From Mycobacterium sp. BK086 (lineage in GTDB: Bacteria; Actinomycetota; Actinomycetes; Mycobacteriales; Mycobacteriaceae), in assembly GCA_004362315.1 (NCBI GenBank), contig SNWL01000007.1, positions 186,001 to 250,000 of the forward strand: DNA of 64,000 nucleotides. Reading direction: 5' to 3'. The notes beneath the pieces were generated by a model. That model saw nothing but the letters and a program-made list of their open reading frames with translations, searched no databases and was not told the DNA's origin. A program made the translations under genes and the position numbers. Positions 16,944 to 25,268 of this stretch are shown piece after piece (within the stretch, counting starts at the first letter, position 1; the number at the start of each line of letters is the position of its first letter).

Positions 16944-17357
16944 ATGACCGCAATGATCACCAGAGGCCAACCGTTCTCTGATTCCACCGACTCACTACTG
17001 CGCTTCGCGATGCGCGTCGACGCCACCCTCACGGGCGTGCTCGGTTTGGGCATCGCGGCCATGGCCGACCCGCTGGGCCGGCTCACCGGCCTGACCGCGG
17101 CTCAGGGCTACATCGCCGGAGCGGCCTTCGTGCTCTGCGGCCTCGTCGTCTACGCGCTGGCCGCCACTCCCGACCTCCGTCGGGTCGGCACCGGGATGGC
17201 GGTGTTCAACGGCGCAGGCACGGTCGGATTTCTGGCCGTCGCCGAGTCCGGGGTGCTGCCGCTGACCACATTCGGGGTGATCTCCGCGCTGGCCGCCGGC
17301 CTCTACACCGCGACGTTCGCTGTCCTGCAGTACCTCGGAGTGCGCCGTCTGGCGTGA
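16944..17357 (+). CDS. Small four-helix integral membrane protein, paralogue 1
   Basis: A protein of 137 residues with four predicted transmembrane helices and short loops. It begins with a conserved DSLLRFAMRVDATLTG and ends LQYLGVRRLA. The next gene encodes a close relative with the same start and end motifs, so the two arose by tandem duplication. No catalytic motif is visible and the family is not recognised. The start is an ATG with a weak upstream context; three TGGCAG repeats precede it. Confidence 0.75.
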   Translation: MTAMITRGQPFSDSTDSLLRFAMRVDATLTGVLGLGIAAMADPLGRLTGLTAAQGYIAGAAFVLCGLVVYALAATPDLRRVGTGMAVFNGAGTVGFLAVAESGVLPLTTFGVISALAAGLYTATFAVLQYLGVRRLA

Positions 17358-17400
17358 CTCCCCAAACAACCTGAGCGCACAACCCCTGAAAGGAACCAAC

Positions 17401-17796
17401 ATGACCACCACCCTGACCACAACCACGTCCTCCGACTCGCTGCTGCGACTGGCCATGCGGGCCGATGCCGTGCTGTCCGGTCTGGCCGGTATCGCGCTGA
17501 TGGCGGCCGCGGGTCCGCTGTCGGGATTCACCGGCATTCCCACGGCCGCCGAATATGCCGTCGGCGCCGGCTTCGTCGTCTACGGGATCGTGGTGTTCCT
17601 GGCGGCCGGGCGTGCCCGAGTGCGCACCGCGGGCGTCGCCACCGTGATCGCCAACCTGGTCTTCACCGTCTTGGCGGTGTTGGTCGTGCTGGCCGTTGAT
17701 CTCACCACCGCAGGGGTGGTCGTGACGCTGGCCGGCGGCGTGTACACGCTGGTGTTCGCCGACCTGCAGTACCTCGGGGTACGCCGCATCAAATAG
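17401..17796 (+). CDS. Small four-helix integral membrane protein, paralogue 2
   Basis: A protein of 131 residues that shares DSLLRLAMRADA near the N-terminus and ADLQYLGVRRIK at the C-terminus with its upstream neighbour, with four predicted helices between. GAAAGGAA lies ~7 nt before the ATG. The 43-bp gap to the first paralogue and the shared strand suggest an operon. No function can be assigned; the two could form an antiparallel or heteromeric pair, which is inference. Confidence 0.78.
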   Translation: MTTTLTTTTSSDSLLRLAMRADAVLSGLAGIALMAAAGPLSGFTGIPTAAEYAVGAGFVVYGIVVFLAAGRARVRTAGVATVIANLVFTVLAVLVVLAVDLTTAGVVVTLAGGVYTLVFADLQYLGVRRIK

Positions 17797-17799
17797 TGT
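17794..17799 (+). promoter_or_regulatory. Candidate -10 element (TAGTGT) of the 139-aa protein gene
   Basis: TAGTGT lies 7 nt before the ATG at 17807, and its TAG is the stop codon of the preceding gene. The arrangement repeats the one at 13527. Confidence 0.45.
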
Positions 17800-17806
17800 T
17801 GCGGCC

Positions 17807-18226
17807 ATGCATGTCCTAGCGTTTGCCGCCGCACGCAAGGCGGTACTGGAAGAGGCCGGTGGGGTTACCGCAGAAGGCTTTCCGATGACGAGTTGCTATG
17901 TCGAAAGCCTGCCCGCGCAGATCACCCTGCCGCTGGTGGTGTCGTTGTACACCGGCGGCGGCAGCGACTACGAGCCGCGCCGCTTCATCGTCGCGAAGTC
18001 ACCGGAGGGGGAGCGGGTCGGCCTGTTGGAGTTCGCCTGGCAGTGGCCCGACAACCCCGGAGTGCCGGTGAAGTTCCGGGTGTTCGCCCACCACCTGCCG
18101 ATGACGGTGTACACCGCAGGTGTCCACACGATCGGCCTCTACGAGCATCCCGACAGTGACGAACCGGAGTTCTCGTTCCCGATGCCGGTGCTGCGGCTCA
18201 ACCCGCTCACCGGCGTGCCGAACTAG
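17807..18226 (+). CDS. Conserved hypothetical protein, 139 aa
   Basis: A soluble protein of 139 residues without signal peptide or helices. It looks like a small all-beta domain: LPLVVSLYTGGGSDYEPRRFIV, then KFRVFAHHLPMTVYTAGVHTIGLYE, then FSFPMPVLRLNP. The alternating strands end in a conserved-looking LRLNP. I do not recognise the family with confidence. It ends 1 bp before the convergent coaA gene and probably has its own leaderless promoter. Nothing in the neighbourhood indicates its job. Confidence 0.7.
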   Translation: MHVLAFAAARKAVLEEAGGVTAEGFPMTSCYVESLPAQITLPLVVSLYTGGGSDYEPRRFIVAKSPEGERVGLLEFAWQWPDNPGVPVKFRVFAHHLPMTVYTAGVHTIGLYEHPDSDEPEFSFPMPVLRLNPLTGVPN

Positions 18227-18227
18227 A

Positions 18228-19166
18228 TCAAAGCTTCCGCAGCCGCAGCCGATTGATCGCGTGGTCGGCGTCCTTGCGCAGCACCAGCGTCGCGCGCGGG
18301 CGGGTCGGCAGGATGTTCTCGATCAGGTTGGGCCGGTTGATGGACCGCCAGATGTCGCGGGCGGCCGCGACGGCCTGGCTGTCGGTCAAGCCTGCGTAGT
18401 GGTGGAAGTGCGAGGCCGGGTTGGCGAACGCGCCGGCCCGCATCGCCAGGAATCGGTCCACGTACCACTTCTCGATGTCCTCGATGCGCGCGTCGACGTA
18501 CACCGAGAAGTCGAAGAGGTCCGACACCATCAGGGTCGGACCGGTCTGCAGGACGTTGAGGCCCTCGAGGATGAGGATGTCCGGGTGGGTGACGACGTGT
18601 TTCTCGCCGGGGACGATATCGTAGATCAGGTGTGAGTACACCGGCGCACACACCTGATCGGCGCCGGACTTCACCGTCGTCACGAAGCGCATCAGGGCGC
18701 GGCGGTTATAGCTCTCTGGAAAACCCTTGCGGTGCATGAGGTTTCGGCGCGTCAGCTCGGCGTTGGGGTAGAGGAAGCCGTCGGTGGTGACCAGGTCGAC
18801 GCGGGGGTGGTGCTCCCAGCGGGCCAGCAGCGCCTGCAGCACACGCGCGGTGGTGGACTTCCCGACGGCCACGCTTCCTGCGACGCCGATGATGAACGGC
18901 ACCGGCCGGTCCGGACTCTGTTGCGGCTCGCCGAGGAATTCCGACGTGGCGGCGAACAGTCGCTGGCGCGCTGCCACCTGAAGATGGATCAACCGGGCCA
19001 GCGGCAGATAGACCTCTTCGACCTCGAGCAGGTCGACCTGTTCGCCAAGACCACGCAGCCCAACCAGCTCGTCCTCCGTCAACTTCAACGGGGTCGACAT
19101 GCGCAGTGAACGCCATTGACTCCGGTCGAACTCGACGTAAGGGCTGGGTTCACTCAGCCGCGCCAT
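18228..19166 (-). CDS. coaA: Pantothenate kinase (type I, CoaA)
   Basis: This enzyme phosphorylates pantothenate to 4'-phosphopantothenate, the first and usually regulated step of CoA synthesis. It has 312 residues, the same as M. tuberculosis CoaA (Rv1092c). The P-loop is [14 protein letters not shown] at about residues 95-108, and the DGFLYPN and RRGFPESY-like segments are typical of type I PanK. The frame is open far upstream, but the ATG at 19166 gives the known N-terminus ([14 protein letters not shown]). It is divergent from the DUF885 gene, with only 30 bp between the two starts, so their promoters must interleave. Confidence 0.95.
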   Translation of the reverse strand: MARLSEPSPYVEFDRSQWRSLRMSTPLKLTEDELVGLRGLGEQVDLLEVEEVYLPLARLIHLQVAARQRLFAATSEFLGEPQQSPDRPVPFIIGVAGSVAVGKSTTARVLQALLARWEHHPRVDLVTTDGFLYPNAELTRRNLMHRKGFPESYNRRALMRFVTTVKSGADQVCAPVYSHLIYDIVPGEKHVVTHPDILILEGLNVLQTGPTLMVSDLFDFSVYVDARIEDIEKWYVDRFLAMRAGAFANPASHFHHYAGLTDSQAVAAARDIWRSINRPNLIENILPTRPRATLVLRKDADHAINRLRLRKL

Positions 19167-19183
19167 CGTGCCAGTCTTGCAGT

Positions 19184-19189
19184 TAGCTT
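19184..19189 (+). promoter_or_regulatory. Candidate -10 element (TAGCTT) of the DUF885 gene
   Basis: TAGCTT lies 7 nt before the ATG at 19197, at leaderless distance. Confidence 0.45.
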
Positions 19190-19196
19190 GGTTCAC

Positions 19197-20414
19197 ATGC
19201 AGCCCGGCACCCTCATCCGCGACTACCTGACCCTCGGTTTGCGCTTCGACCGCATCGAGGAGGGCTATGTCGACTCCTTCACCGGCGACCCCGAACTGCG
19301 CCGCGCGGTGGCCGACGAACCCGCCCCCGAGCCGACCGAACTGGCCCGCGATGCCGACCGGCTGCTGGCCGAGCTGCCGCAGGTTCCCCGCGAAGGCGGG
19401 TTCACCGACCAGCGTGCCGACTTCATCGGCGCACACCTGCGTGCGCTGGGGTTCTCGGCGCGCAAGTTCGCCGGTGAGCAGGTCGGTTTCGTCGACGAGG
19501 TGCGCCACTACTTCGACGTCGACATCAGCCGCGGCGACCCCGAGCGCTACCGCGCCGCGCACACCCGCATCGACGAGGTGCTTGGCGGCGGTGGCTCGCT
19601 GGTCGAGCGGATGGAGGCCCACCGCCGCTCTGACGAGATCCCGCCCGAGCGCCTCGAGGAATGCATGCACGCGTTCTCCAGCGCGCTGCGGGACACCGTC
19701 CGGGCGACCTATCCGCTGCCCGACAGCGAGACCATCGTCTACGAAGTGGTCACCGACAAGCCGTGGTCGGGCTTCAACTACTACGAGGGCAACTACCGCT
19801 CGACGGTGGCGGTGAACGCCGACCTCAAGCAGCAGATGGCCAATCTGCCGCGGCTGGTGGCCCACGAGTCCTATCCCGGCCACCACACCGAGCACTGCCG
19901 CAAGGAGGCCGGGCTGGTGGCCGGCCAGGACCAGCAGGAGCAGACGATCTTCCTGGTGAACACCCCGCAGTGCCTGATGGCCGAGGGGCTGGCCGATCTC
20001 GCGTTGCACGCCGCGGTCGGGCCGGGCTGGGGCCGCTGGGCATCGGAGATCTACGCCGATCTGGGGCTGCGCTTCGACGGTGAACGCGCCGAAGCGTTGT
20101 CGGAGGCGACGGCGGCACTGGCCGATGTGCGCCAGGATGCGGCGCTGATGCTGCACGACGAACACCGCGACGTCGACGACGTCGTCGCCTTCCTGCAGCG
20201 CTGGCTGCTGGTCGACGACACCCGGGCCCGGCAGATGCTGCGGTTTCTGTCGTCGCCGCTGTGGCGGGCGTACACGAGCACCTACGTCGAGGGGTACCGG
20301 CTGTTGCGGACGTGGCTCGACGAGCGGCCCGCGGGCGTGAGCCTCACCGACCGGTTCGGGCGGCTGCTCGACGAGCCGCTCATCCCGTCGGCGCTGCGGG
20401 TGGACGCGGCCTGA
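19197..20414 (+). CDS. DUF885 family protein, probable zinc-peptidase fold
   Basis: A protein of 405 residues. The DUF885 hallmark [11 protein letters not shown] near residue 220 resembles an HExxH zinc site, and [11 protein letters not shown] ~35 residues later could supply the third ligand. DUF885 proteins are related to gluzincin-type metallopeptidases, but few have been tested, so peptidase activity is inferred. The ATG at 19197 is chosen because a -10-like hexamer sits 7 nt upstream; an upstream in-frame start would extend into coaA. The N-terminal part is helical and lacks a signal peptide, so it should be cytoplasmic. Confidence 0.8.
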   Translation: MQPGTLIRDYLTLGLRFDRIEEGYVDSFTGDPELRRAVADEPAPEPTELARDADRLLAELPQVPREGGFTDQRADFIGAHLRALGFSARKFAGEQVGFVDEVRHYFDVDISRGDPERYRAAHTRIDEVLGGGGSLVERMEAHRRSDEIPPERLEECMHAFSSALRDTVRATYPLPDSETIVYEVVTDKPWSGFNYYEGNYRSTVAVNADLKQQMANLPRLVAHESYPGHHTEHCRKEAGLVAGQDQQEQTIFLVNTPQCLMAEGLADLALHAAVGPGWGRWASEIYADLGLRFDGERAEALSEATAALADVRQDAALMLHDEHRDVDDVVAFLQRWLLVDDTRARQMLRFLSSPLWRAYTSTYVEGYRLLRTWLDERPAGVSLTDRFGRLLDEPLIPSALRVDAA

Positions 20415-20425
20415 ACAGCGGCGGA

Positions 20426-20431
20426 TAGGCT
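20426..20431 (+). promoter_or_regulatory. Candidate -10 element (TAGGCT) of glyA
   Basis: TAGGCT lies 6 nt before the glyA ATG at 20438, at leaderless distance. It is the same hexamer as at metB. Confidence 0.5.
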
Positions 20432-20437
20432 GGGCGC

Positions 20438-21904
20438 ATGACCGCAGACTCCACGATTTCGACTTCTGCCGCCGCCCCGGGCGCCGACTACGCCGCCACC
20501 GCCAGCGAGGCCTACCGCGCGGCCCTCGAGGTCATCGAGTCGGTCGAACCGAGAATCGCCGCGGCGACCCGCAAAGAGCTTGCCGACCAACGGGATTCGC
20601 TCAAACTGATCGCCAGCGAGAACTACGCCTCGCCTGCGGTGCTGCTGACCATGGGCACCTGGTTCTCCGACAAGTACGCCGAGGGCACCGTCGGGCACCG
20701 CTTCTACGCGGCCTGCCAGAACGTCGACACCGTCGAGGCGCTGGCCGCCGAGCACGCGCGCGAGCTGTTCGGCGCCCCCTACGCCTACGCCCAGCCGCAC
20801 TCCGGCATCGACGCAAACCTGGTCGCGTTCTGGTCGATCCTGGCCACCCGCATCGAGGCGCCGGCGCTGAGCGAGCTCGGCGTCAAGAACGTCAACGATC
20901 TTTCCGAGGCGGAGTGGGAGCGGCTGCGCGCCCGCCTGGGCAGCCAGCGTCTGCTGGGCATGTCGCTGGACACCGGCGGTCACCTCACGCACGGCTTCCG
21001 GCCGAACATCTCGGGCAAGATGTTCCACCAGCGCAGCTATGGCACGCATCCCGAGACCGGGCTGATCGACTATGACGCCGTCCGTTCGGCCGCCCGCGAG
21101 TTCAAGCCGCTGATCCTGGTCGCCGGCTATTCGGCGTACCCGCGGCGGGTCAACTTCGCCACCATGCGCGAGATCGCCGACGAGGTCGGCGCCACCCTGA
21201 TGGTCGACATGGCGCACTTCGCCGGACTTGTGGCGGGCAAGGTCTTCACCGGCGACGAGGATCCGGTGCCGCACGCGCACGTCACCACGACCACCACCCA
21301 CAAGTCGCTGCGCGGTCCGCGTGGTGGCCTGGTGCTGGCCACCGAGGAGTACGCGCCCGCCGTCGACAAGGGCTGCCCGATGGTTCTCGGCGGCCCGCTG
21401 TCCCACGTCATGGCCGCCAAGGCCGTCGCGCTGGCCGAGGCTCGCCAGCCGGCGTTCCAGGCCTACGCGCAGCGGATCGCCGACAACGCCAAGGCTTTCG
21501 CCGAAGGCCTGCTCAAGCGCGGGGCCCGGCTGGTCACCGGCGGCACCGACAACCACCTGGTGCTGCTCGACGTCCAGAGCTTCGGGGTGACCGGCCGTCA
21601 GGCGGAGTCCGCGCTGCTCGACGCCGGCGTCGTCACCAACCGCAACTCCATCCCGAACGACCCCAACGGGGCCTGGTACTCCAGCGGTATCCGGTTCGGC
21701 ACCCCGGCGCTGACCACCCGCGGGTTCGGTCCCGCCGAGTTCGACCGGGTGGCCGAGCTGGTGGTCGACGTGCTGTCGAACACCGAGCCCGAGGGGACCT
21801 CCAAGGCCAAGTACAAGCTGGCCGACGGCGTCGCCGACCGTGTGCACGCCGCCTCCGCCGAGCTGCTGGCGGCCAACCCGCTGTACCCGGGGCTGACGCT
21901 CTAG
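20438..21904 (+). CDS. glyA: Serine hydroxymethyltransferase, long divergent form
   Basis: This PLP enzyme interconverts serine and glycine and charges tetrahydrofolate with a one-carbon unit. At 488 residues it is clearly longer than M. tuberculosis GlyA1 (Rv1093, 426 aa). The internal-aldimine Lys289 lies in [14 protein letters not shown], and the [22 protein letters not shown] and VDMAHFAGL motifs are present. Extra length comes from an N-terminal extension (~45 residues) and an insertion around residues 136-172, just before [13 protein letters not shown]. Position between the DUF885 gene and desA2 is that of glyA1. A terminator-like hairpin follows the stop. Confidence 0.92.
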   Translation: MTADSTISTSAAAPGADYAATASEAYRAALEVIESVEPRIAAATRKELADQRDSLKLIASENYASPAVLLTMGTWFSDKYAEGTVGHRFYAACQNVDTVEALAAEHARELFGAPYAYAQPHSGIDANLVAFWSILATRIEAPALSELGVKNVNDLSEAEWERLRARLGSQRLLGMSLDTGGHLTHGFRPNISGKMFHQRSYGTHPETGLIDYDAVRSAAREFKPLILVAGYSAYPRRVNFATMREIADEVGATLMVDMAHFAGLVAGKVFTGDEDPVPHAHVTTTTTHKSLRGPRGGLVLATEEYAPAVDKGCPMVLGGPLSHVMAAKAVALAEARQPAFQAYAQRIADNAKAFAEGLLKRGARLVTGGTDNHLVLLDVQSFGVTGRQAESALLDAGVVTNRNSIPNDPNGAWYSSGIRFGTPALTTRGFGPAEFDRVAELVVDVLSNTEPEGTSKAKYKLADGVADRVHAASAELLAANPLYPGLTL

Positions 21905-21905
21905 G

Positions 21906-21928
21906 CCCGACTCGCCGTCGGGAATTTT
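21906..21928 (+). terminator. Intrinsic terminator candidate after glyA
   Basis: CCCGAC (21906-21911) and GTCGGG (21917-21922) form a 6-bp stem with a 5-nt loop, followed by AATTTT. It begins one base after the glyA stop codon. Confidence 0.5.
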
Positions 21929-21946
21929 ACGATTCCCACAGAATTG

Positions 21947-21959
21947 GGTTACTGTAACC
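21947..21959 (+). promoter_or_regulatory. Palindromic operator candidate over the desA2 -10 region
   Basis: GGTTACTGTAACC is a perfect palindrome around one central base and ends 2 nt before the desA2 ATG at 21962. It contains TACTGT (21950-21955), a -10-like hexamer 6 nt before the start. A bound repressor would cover the promoter. MadR, a TetR-family repressor, is known to control desA1/desA2 in mycobacteria; that this is its site is inference. Confidence 0.55.
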
Positions 21960-21961
21960 GC

Positions 21962-22789
21962 ATGGCACAGAAACCTGTCGCGGATGCGCTGACCCTGGAG
22001 CTTGAGCCCGTTGTCGCCGACAACCTGACTCGCTTCCTGGAAACCGCCGACGAGTGGTACGGCCACGACTACGTGCCGTTCGACCAGGGCGAGAACTTCG
22101 CGTTCCTGGGCGGCACGGACTGGGACCCCTCCCAGGTGACGCTGCCCTCGGACGTCGTCGACGCGTGCGAGATCCTGCTGATCACCAAGGACAACCTCGC
22201 CGGGTATCACCGTGAGGTGGTCGAGCACTTCATCCTGGAAGACAAGTGGGGCCGCTGGATCGGCCGCTGGACCGCCGAGGAGAACCTGCACGCCATCGCG
22301 CTGCGCAACTACCTCGTCGTCACCCGCAATTTCGACCCGACGGCCAATGAGGACGTCCGCGTTGCCCACGTCATGCGCGGCTACCGGGCCGACCAGTTCA
22401 CCCAGATCGAGACGCTGGTGTTCATGGCGTTCTACGAGCGGGCGCATGCGGTGTTCACCCGCAACCTCGAAGCCAAGGTCGACGAGCCGGCTCTGAAGGG
22501 TCTGGTCGGCCGGATCGCGAGCGACGAGGAACGGCACGAAGAGTTCTTTGCCAACCTCGTCGCGCATTGCCTGCAAACTCATCGCGACTCGACGATCAAC
22601 TCGATCGCGCGTCGCGCGGTGGGCTTCGGCCTTGTCGGCGGCGACATTTTCGAGTACCAGGACAAGCTGCAGAACGTCGCGAAGGCCGGCATTTTCGACA
22701 TCGACGCCTCGCGGCAGGTCGTCTCGGATCGCATCGAGGCGTGGGGCCTCGGGGACGAGTCGGTCCTCAAGAAATTCGTTCGCTCATAA
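21962..22789 (+). CDS. desA2: Acyl-ACP desaturase DesA2
   Basis: A protein of 275 residues, equal to M. tuberculosis DesA2 (Rv1094). It belongs to the soluble di-iron acyl-ACP desaturase family, proposed to introduce double bonds into mycolic-acid precursors. The di-iron ligand motifs are visible as EENLH (about residue 103-107) and DEERHEE (about residue 188-194). The N-terminus MAQKPVADALTLELEPVV is the one known from Rv1094, which fixes the start at 21962 despite an open frame upstream. No ribosome-binding site is present; a leaderless promoter inside a palindrome precedes it. Confidence 0.94.
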   Translation: MAQKPVADALTLELEPVVADNLTRFLETADEWYGHDYVPFDQGENFAFLGGTDWDPSQVTLPSDVVDACEILLITKDNLAGYHREVVEHFILEDKWGRWIGRWTAEENLHAIALRNYLVVTRNFDPTANEDVRVAHVMRGYRADQFTQIETLVFMAFYERAHAVFTRNLEAKVDEPALKGLVGRIASDEERHEEFFANLVAHCLQTHRDSTINSIARRAVGFGLVGGDIFEYQDKLQNVAKAGIFDIDASRQVVSDRIEAWGLGDESVLKKFVRS

Positions 22790-22843
22790 CGTGGCGGCGC
22801 GCCGATCGGCGCGCGGGCGCAGACCGGAGTAGCGTCGCTTCCG

Positions 22844-22957
22844 ATGGCTAGCGACATGCTCTGCTGTCCGGGCGGTACAAGTCGTTTCGACTACGACAGG
22901 ACCGGTCCCGGTCCTGGTGCCGCAGTGTCCGCCGAGGGGTTCGCGGGGACCGCGTGA
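22844..22957 (+). CDS. Small ORF upstream of phoH2, candidate PhoAT antitoxin
   Basis: A reading frame of 37 codons (ATG 22844, TGA 22957) fills the gap between desA2 and phoH2. Its product begins [11 protein letters not shown], is rich in glycine and alanine and ends 16 bp before the phoH2 start. A GGAG lies 14 nt before the ATG. In M. smegmatis and M. tuberculosis phoH2 is reported to be co-transcribed with a short upstream antitoxin gene, phoAT. I cannot recall the PhoAT sequence, so this is a positional candidate only. A second in-frame ATG at 22856 is possible. Confidence 0.35.
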   Translation: MASDMLCCPGGTSRFDYDRTGPGPGAAVSAEGFAGTA

Positions 22958-22973
22958 ACCTGAGGAGCGCCCA

Positions 22974-24293
22974 GTGACCGATTCGCAGTCGCCCATTCGG
23001 ACGTATGTGCTCGACACCTCAGTTCTGTTGTCCGACCCGTGGGCGTGCACCCGGTTCGCCGAACACGAAGTGGTGGTACCGCTCGTGGTCATCAGTGAAC
23101 TGGAAGCCAAACGCCACCATCACGAGTTGGGTTGGTTCGCCCGACAGGCGCTGCGGTTGTTCGACGATCTTCGTCTCGAACACGGTCGGTTGGATCAACC
23201 GATTCCTATTGGGACACAGGGCGGCACGCTGAATGTCGAGCTCAATCACAGCGACCCGATGGTGCTGCCGTCGGGGTTCCGCACCGAGAGCAACGACACC
23301 AGGATCCTGACGGTCGCGGCCAACCTGGCGGCCGAGGGCAAGCGAGTCACGTTGGTCAGCAAGGACATTCCGCTGCGGGTGAAGGCCGGCGCGGTGGGTC
23401 TGCTGGCCGACGAATACCACGCTCAGGACGTCATCACCTCCGGCTGGACGGGCATGACCGAGCTCGATGTCGCGGGCGAGGATGTCGACGCGATCTTCGC
23501 AGACGGGGAGATCGACCTCGAAGAGGCGCGTAATCTGCCGTGCCACACCGGTGTTCGGCTGCTTGGCGCCAACTCGAGTGCGCTGGGCCGGGTGAACGCG
23601 GACAAGAAGGTCCAGCTGGTGCGCGGTGACCGCGAAGTGTTCGGCCTCCGGGGAAGGTCGGCCGAACAACGCGTGGCGCTGGATCTGCTGCTCGACGAGT
23701 CGGTGGGCATCGTGTCGCTGGGCGGCAAGGCGGGCACCGGTAAGTCGGCGCTGGCGCTGTGCGCGGGCCTGGAGGCGGTGCTCGAGCGGCGCACCCAGCG
23801 CAAGGTCGTGGTGTTCCGGCCGCTGTACGCGGTCGGCGGGCAGGATCTCGGCTACCTGCCGGGCAGCGAGAGCGACAAGATGGGCCCCTGGGCACAGGCG
23901 GTCTTCGACACTCTCGAGGGCTTGGCTTCGCCGGCCGTGCTGGAAGAGGTGCTCTCCCGCGGGATGCTCGAGGTGCTGCCGCTGACGCACATCCGCGGTC
24001 GTTCGCTGCACGACTCGTTCGTGATCGTCGACGAGGCGCAGTCGCTGGAGCGCAACGTGCTGCTGACCGTGCTCTCCCGGCTGGGCAGCGGGTCGCGGGT
24101 GGTGCTGACCCACGACGTCGCGCAGCGCGACAATCTCCGGGTCGGCCGCCACGACGGTGTGGCGGCAGTGATCGAGAAGCTCAAGGGTCACCCGCTGTTC
24201 GCGCACATCACCCTGATGCGTAGCGAACGTTCACCGATCGCCGCACTGGTCACCGAGATGCTCGAGGAGATCAGCCCGAACGCCCTGCCATGA
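22974..24293 (+). CDS. phoH2: PhoH2: PIN-domain RNase fused to PhoH ATPase/helicase
   Basis: A protein of 439 residues. The N-terminal PIN nuclease domain (about 8-145) shows acidic metal ligands at Asp14 (VLDTS), Glu42 (ISELE) and further downstream (SND). The C-terminal PhoH ATPase (about 220-430) has Walker [10 protein letters not shown] at 250-258 and Walker B VIVDEAQS. Mycobacterial PhoH2 is a sequence-specific RNA helicase and RNase that acts as the toxin of a toxin-antitoxin pair. The GTG at 22974 is chosen for its GAGGAG 7 nt upstream and its match to Rv1095; a GTG at 22917 is an alternative. A strong inverted repeat follows the stop. Confidence 0.93.
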   Translation: MTDSQSPIRTYVLDTSVLLSDPWACTRFAEHEVVVPLVVISELEAKRHHHELGWFARQALRLFDDLRLEHGRLDQPIPIGTQGGTLNVELNHSDPMVLPSGFRTESNDTRILTVAANLAAEGKRVTLVSKDIPLRVKAGAVGLLADEYHAQDVITSGWTGMTELDVAGEDVDAIFADGEIDLEEARNLPCHTGVRLLGANSSALGRVNADKKVQLVRGDREVFGLRGRSAEQRVALDLLLDESVGIVSLGGKAGTGKSALALCAGLEAVLERRTQRKVVVFRPLYAVGGQDLGYLPGSESDKMGPWAQAVFDTLEGLASPAVLEEVLSRGMLEVLPLTHIRGRSLHDSFVIVDEAQSLERNVLLTVLSRLGSGSRVVLTHDVAQRDNLRVGRHDGVAAVIEKLKGHPLFAHITLMRSERSPIAALVTEMLEEISPNALP

Positions 24294-24297
24294 GTGG

Positions 24298-24342
24298 TTT
24301 CGGCGCGGTAATCGTCGCTCAGCGGCGCTTGCCGCGCCGAAA
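24298..24342 (+). terminator. Long inverted repeat after phoH2
   Basis: TTTCGGCGCGG (24298-24308) and CCGCGCCGAAA (24332-24342) are exact reverse complements (11 bp, 23-nt loop). A second pair, CTCAGCG/CGCTGAG, overlaps it. There is no T-tract, so it could be a transcript-stabilising stem, an L-shaped mycobacterial terminator or a dispersed intergenic repeat. Confidence 0.45.
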
Positions 24343-24373
24343 TCGCTGAGAAGGCCTCCCAGGGTCGGGCCGG

Positions 24374-24379
24374 TAAACT
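24374..24379 (+). promoter_or_regulatory. Candidate -10 element (TAAACT) of the NodB deacetylase gene
   Basis: TAAACT lies 7 nt before the GTG at 24387, at leaderless distance. Confidence 0.5.
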
Positions 24380-24386
24380 CAGCCGA

Positions 24387-25268
24387 GTGCGCCGCCCTCC
24401 CGACAGTCTGTCCTGGTCCTATCTGCGGACAGTGATCGGTGTCTGCGCGGGTGTGGCGGTCGTCGTGATCGGCGGTTTCACCGGCCATGTCAAGGTGGCC
24501 AAAGCTGACGCTGTCGACTGCTCGGTGGTCAAGTGTGTGGCGCTGACCTTTGACGACGGGCCATCGCCGTACACCGACCGACTGCTGGGCATCCTCAACG
24601 ACAACGACGCCAAGGCCACGTTCTTCGAGATCGGCAACAAGGTCGCGGCCAACCCGGCCGGCGCCAAACGGGTCGTCGACGCGGGCATGGAGCTGGGCAG
24701 TCACACCTGGGAACACCCGAACATGACGGCGATCCCGCCCGAGGACGTGCCTGCCCAATTCAGCAAGGCCAACGACGCGATCAAGGCCGCCACCGGCCAG
24801 ACCCCGGTGCTGTGGCGGCCGGCGGGCGGGTTGACCAACGACGCGGTCAACAAGGTGGCCGCGCAGTACGGGCTGGCCGCCATCCTGTGGGACGTGATCC
24901 CGTTCGACTGGATGAACGACTCGAATACCGCGGCCACCCGCTACATGCTGATGACCCAGATCAAGCCCGGCTCGGTGGTGCTCTTCCACGACACCTATTC
25001 CTCCACCGTCGATCTGGTCGAGCAGTTCATCCCGGTGCTCAAGGCCAACGGCTACCACCTGGTGACCGTGAGCCAGCTGCTCGGCCCGCGCGCGCCGGGC
25101 AGCGTGTACGGCTCGCGGGACAACGGTCCGCCCGCCAACATGTTGCAGGACATCCCGGCCGCCGATATCCCGACGCTGCCCGCGACCCCGTCGCCCAAGC
25201 CGATGCCGAACATTCCGATCACCGACATCCCCGGGGCCAATTCCGGCGGGTCCAATAACGGCGCTTAG
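24387..25268 (+). CDS. Exported polysaccharide deacetylase, NodB domain (Rv1096 homologue)
   Basis: A protein of 293 residues with an N-terminal membrane segment (about 12-32) that acts as signal peptide or anchor, then a NodB carbohydrate esterase 4 domain. Motif 1 is TFDDGPSP with the metal and base aspartates, motif 2 is SHTWEHPN with the two zinc histidines, and motif 3 is RPAGG. The last ~50 residues are proline-rich and probably wall-exposed. The M. tuberculosis homologue Rv1096 has been described as a peptidoglycan deacetylase. Its stop shares one base with the start of the antiporter gene, so the two are coupled. Confidence 0.9.
   Translation: MRRPPDSLSWSYLRTVIGVCAGVAVVVIGGFTGHVKVAKADAVDCSVVKCVALTFDDGPSPYTDRLLGILNDNDAKATFFEIGNKVAANPAGAKRVVDAGMELGSHTWEHPNMTAIPPEDVPAQFSKANDAIKAATGQTPVLWRPAGGLTNDAVNKVAAQYGLAAILWDVIPFDWMNDSNTAATRYMLMTQIKPGSVVLFHDTYSSTVDLVEQFIPVLKANGYHLVTVSQLLGPRAPGSVYGSRDNGPPANMLQDIPAADIPTLPATPSPKPMPNIPITDIPGANSGGSNNGA

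Noticed and set aside
20282-22582. Very long open frame on the minus strand opposite glyA and desA2
   Set aside because: It mirrors two well-recognised genes in high-GC DNA, has no family likeness and no ribosome-binding site. Codon periodicity explains it.
22951-22977. Tiny GTG frame overlapping the phoH2 start as the antitoxin
   Set aside because: It would encode only seven residues; the open frame upstream of it has no start codon after its TAG at 22849.
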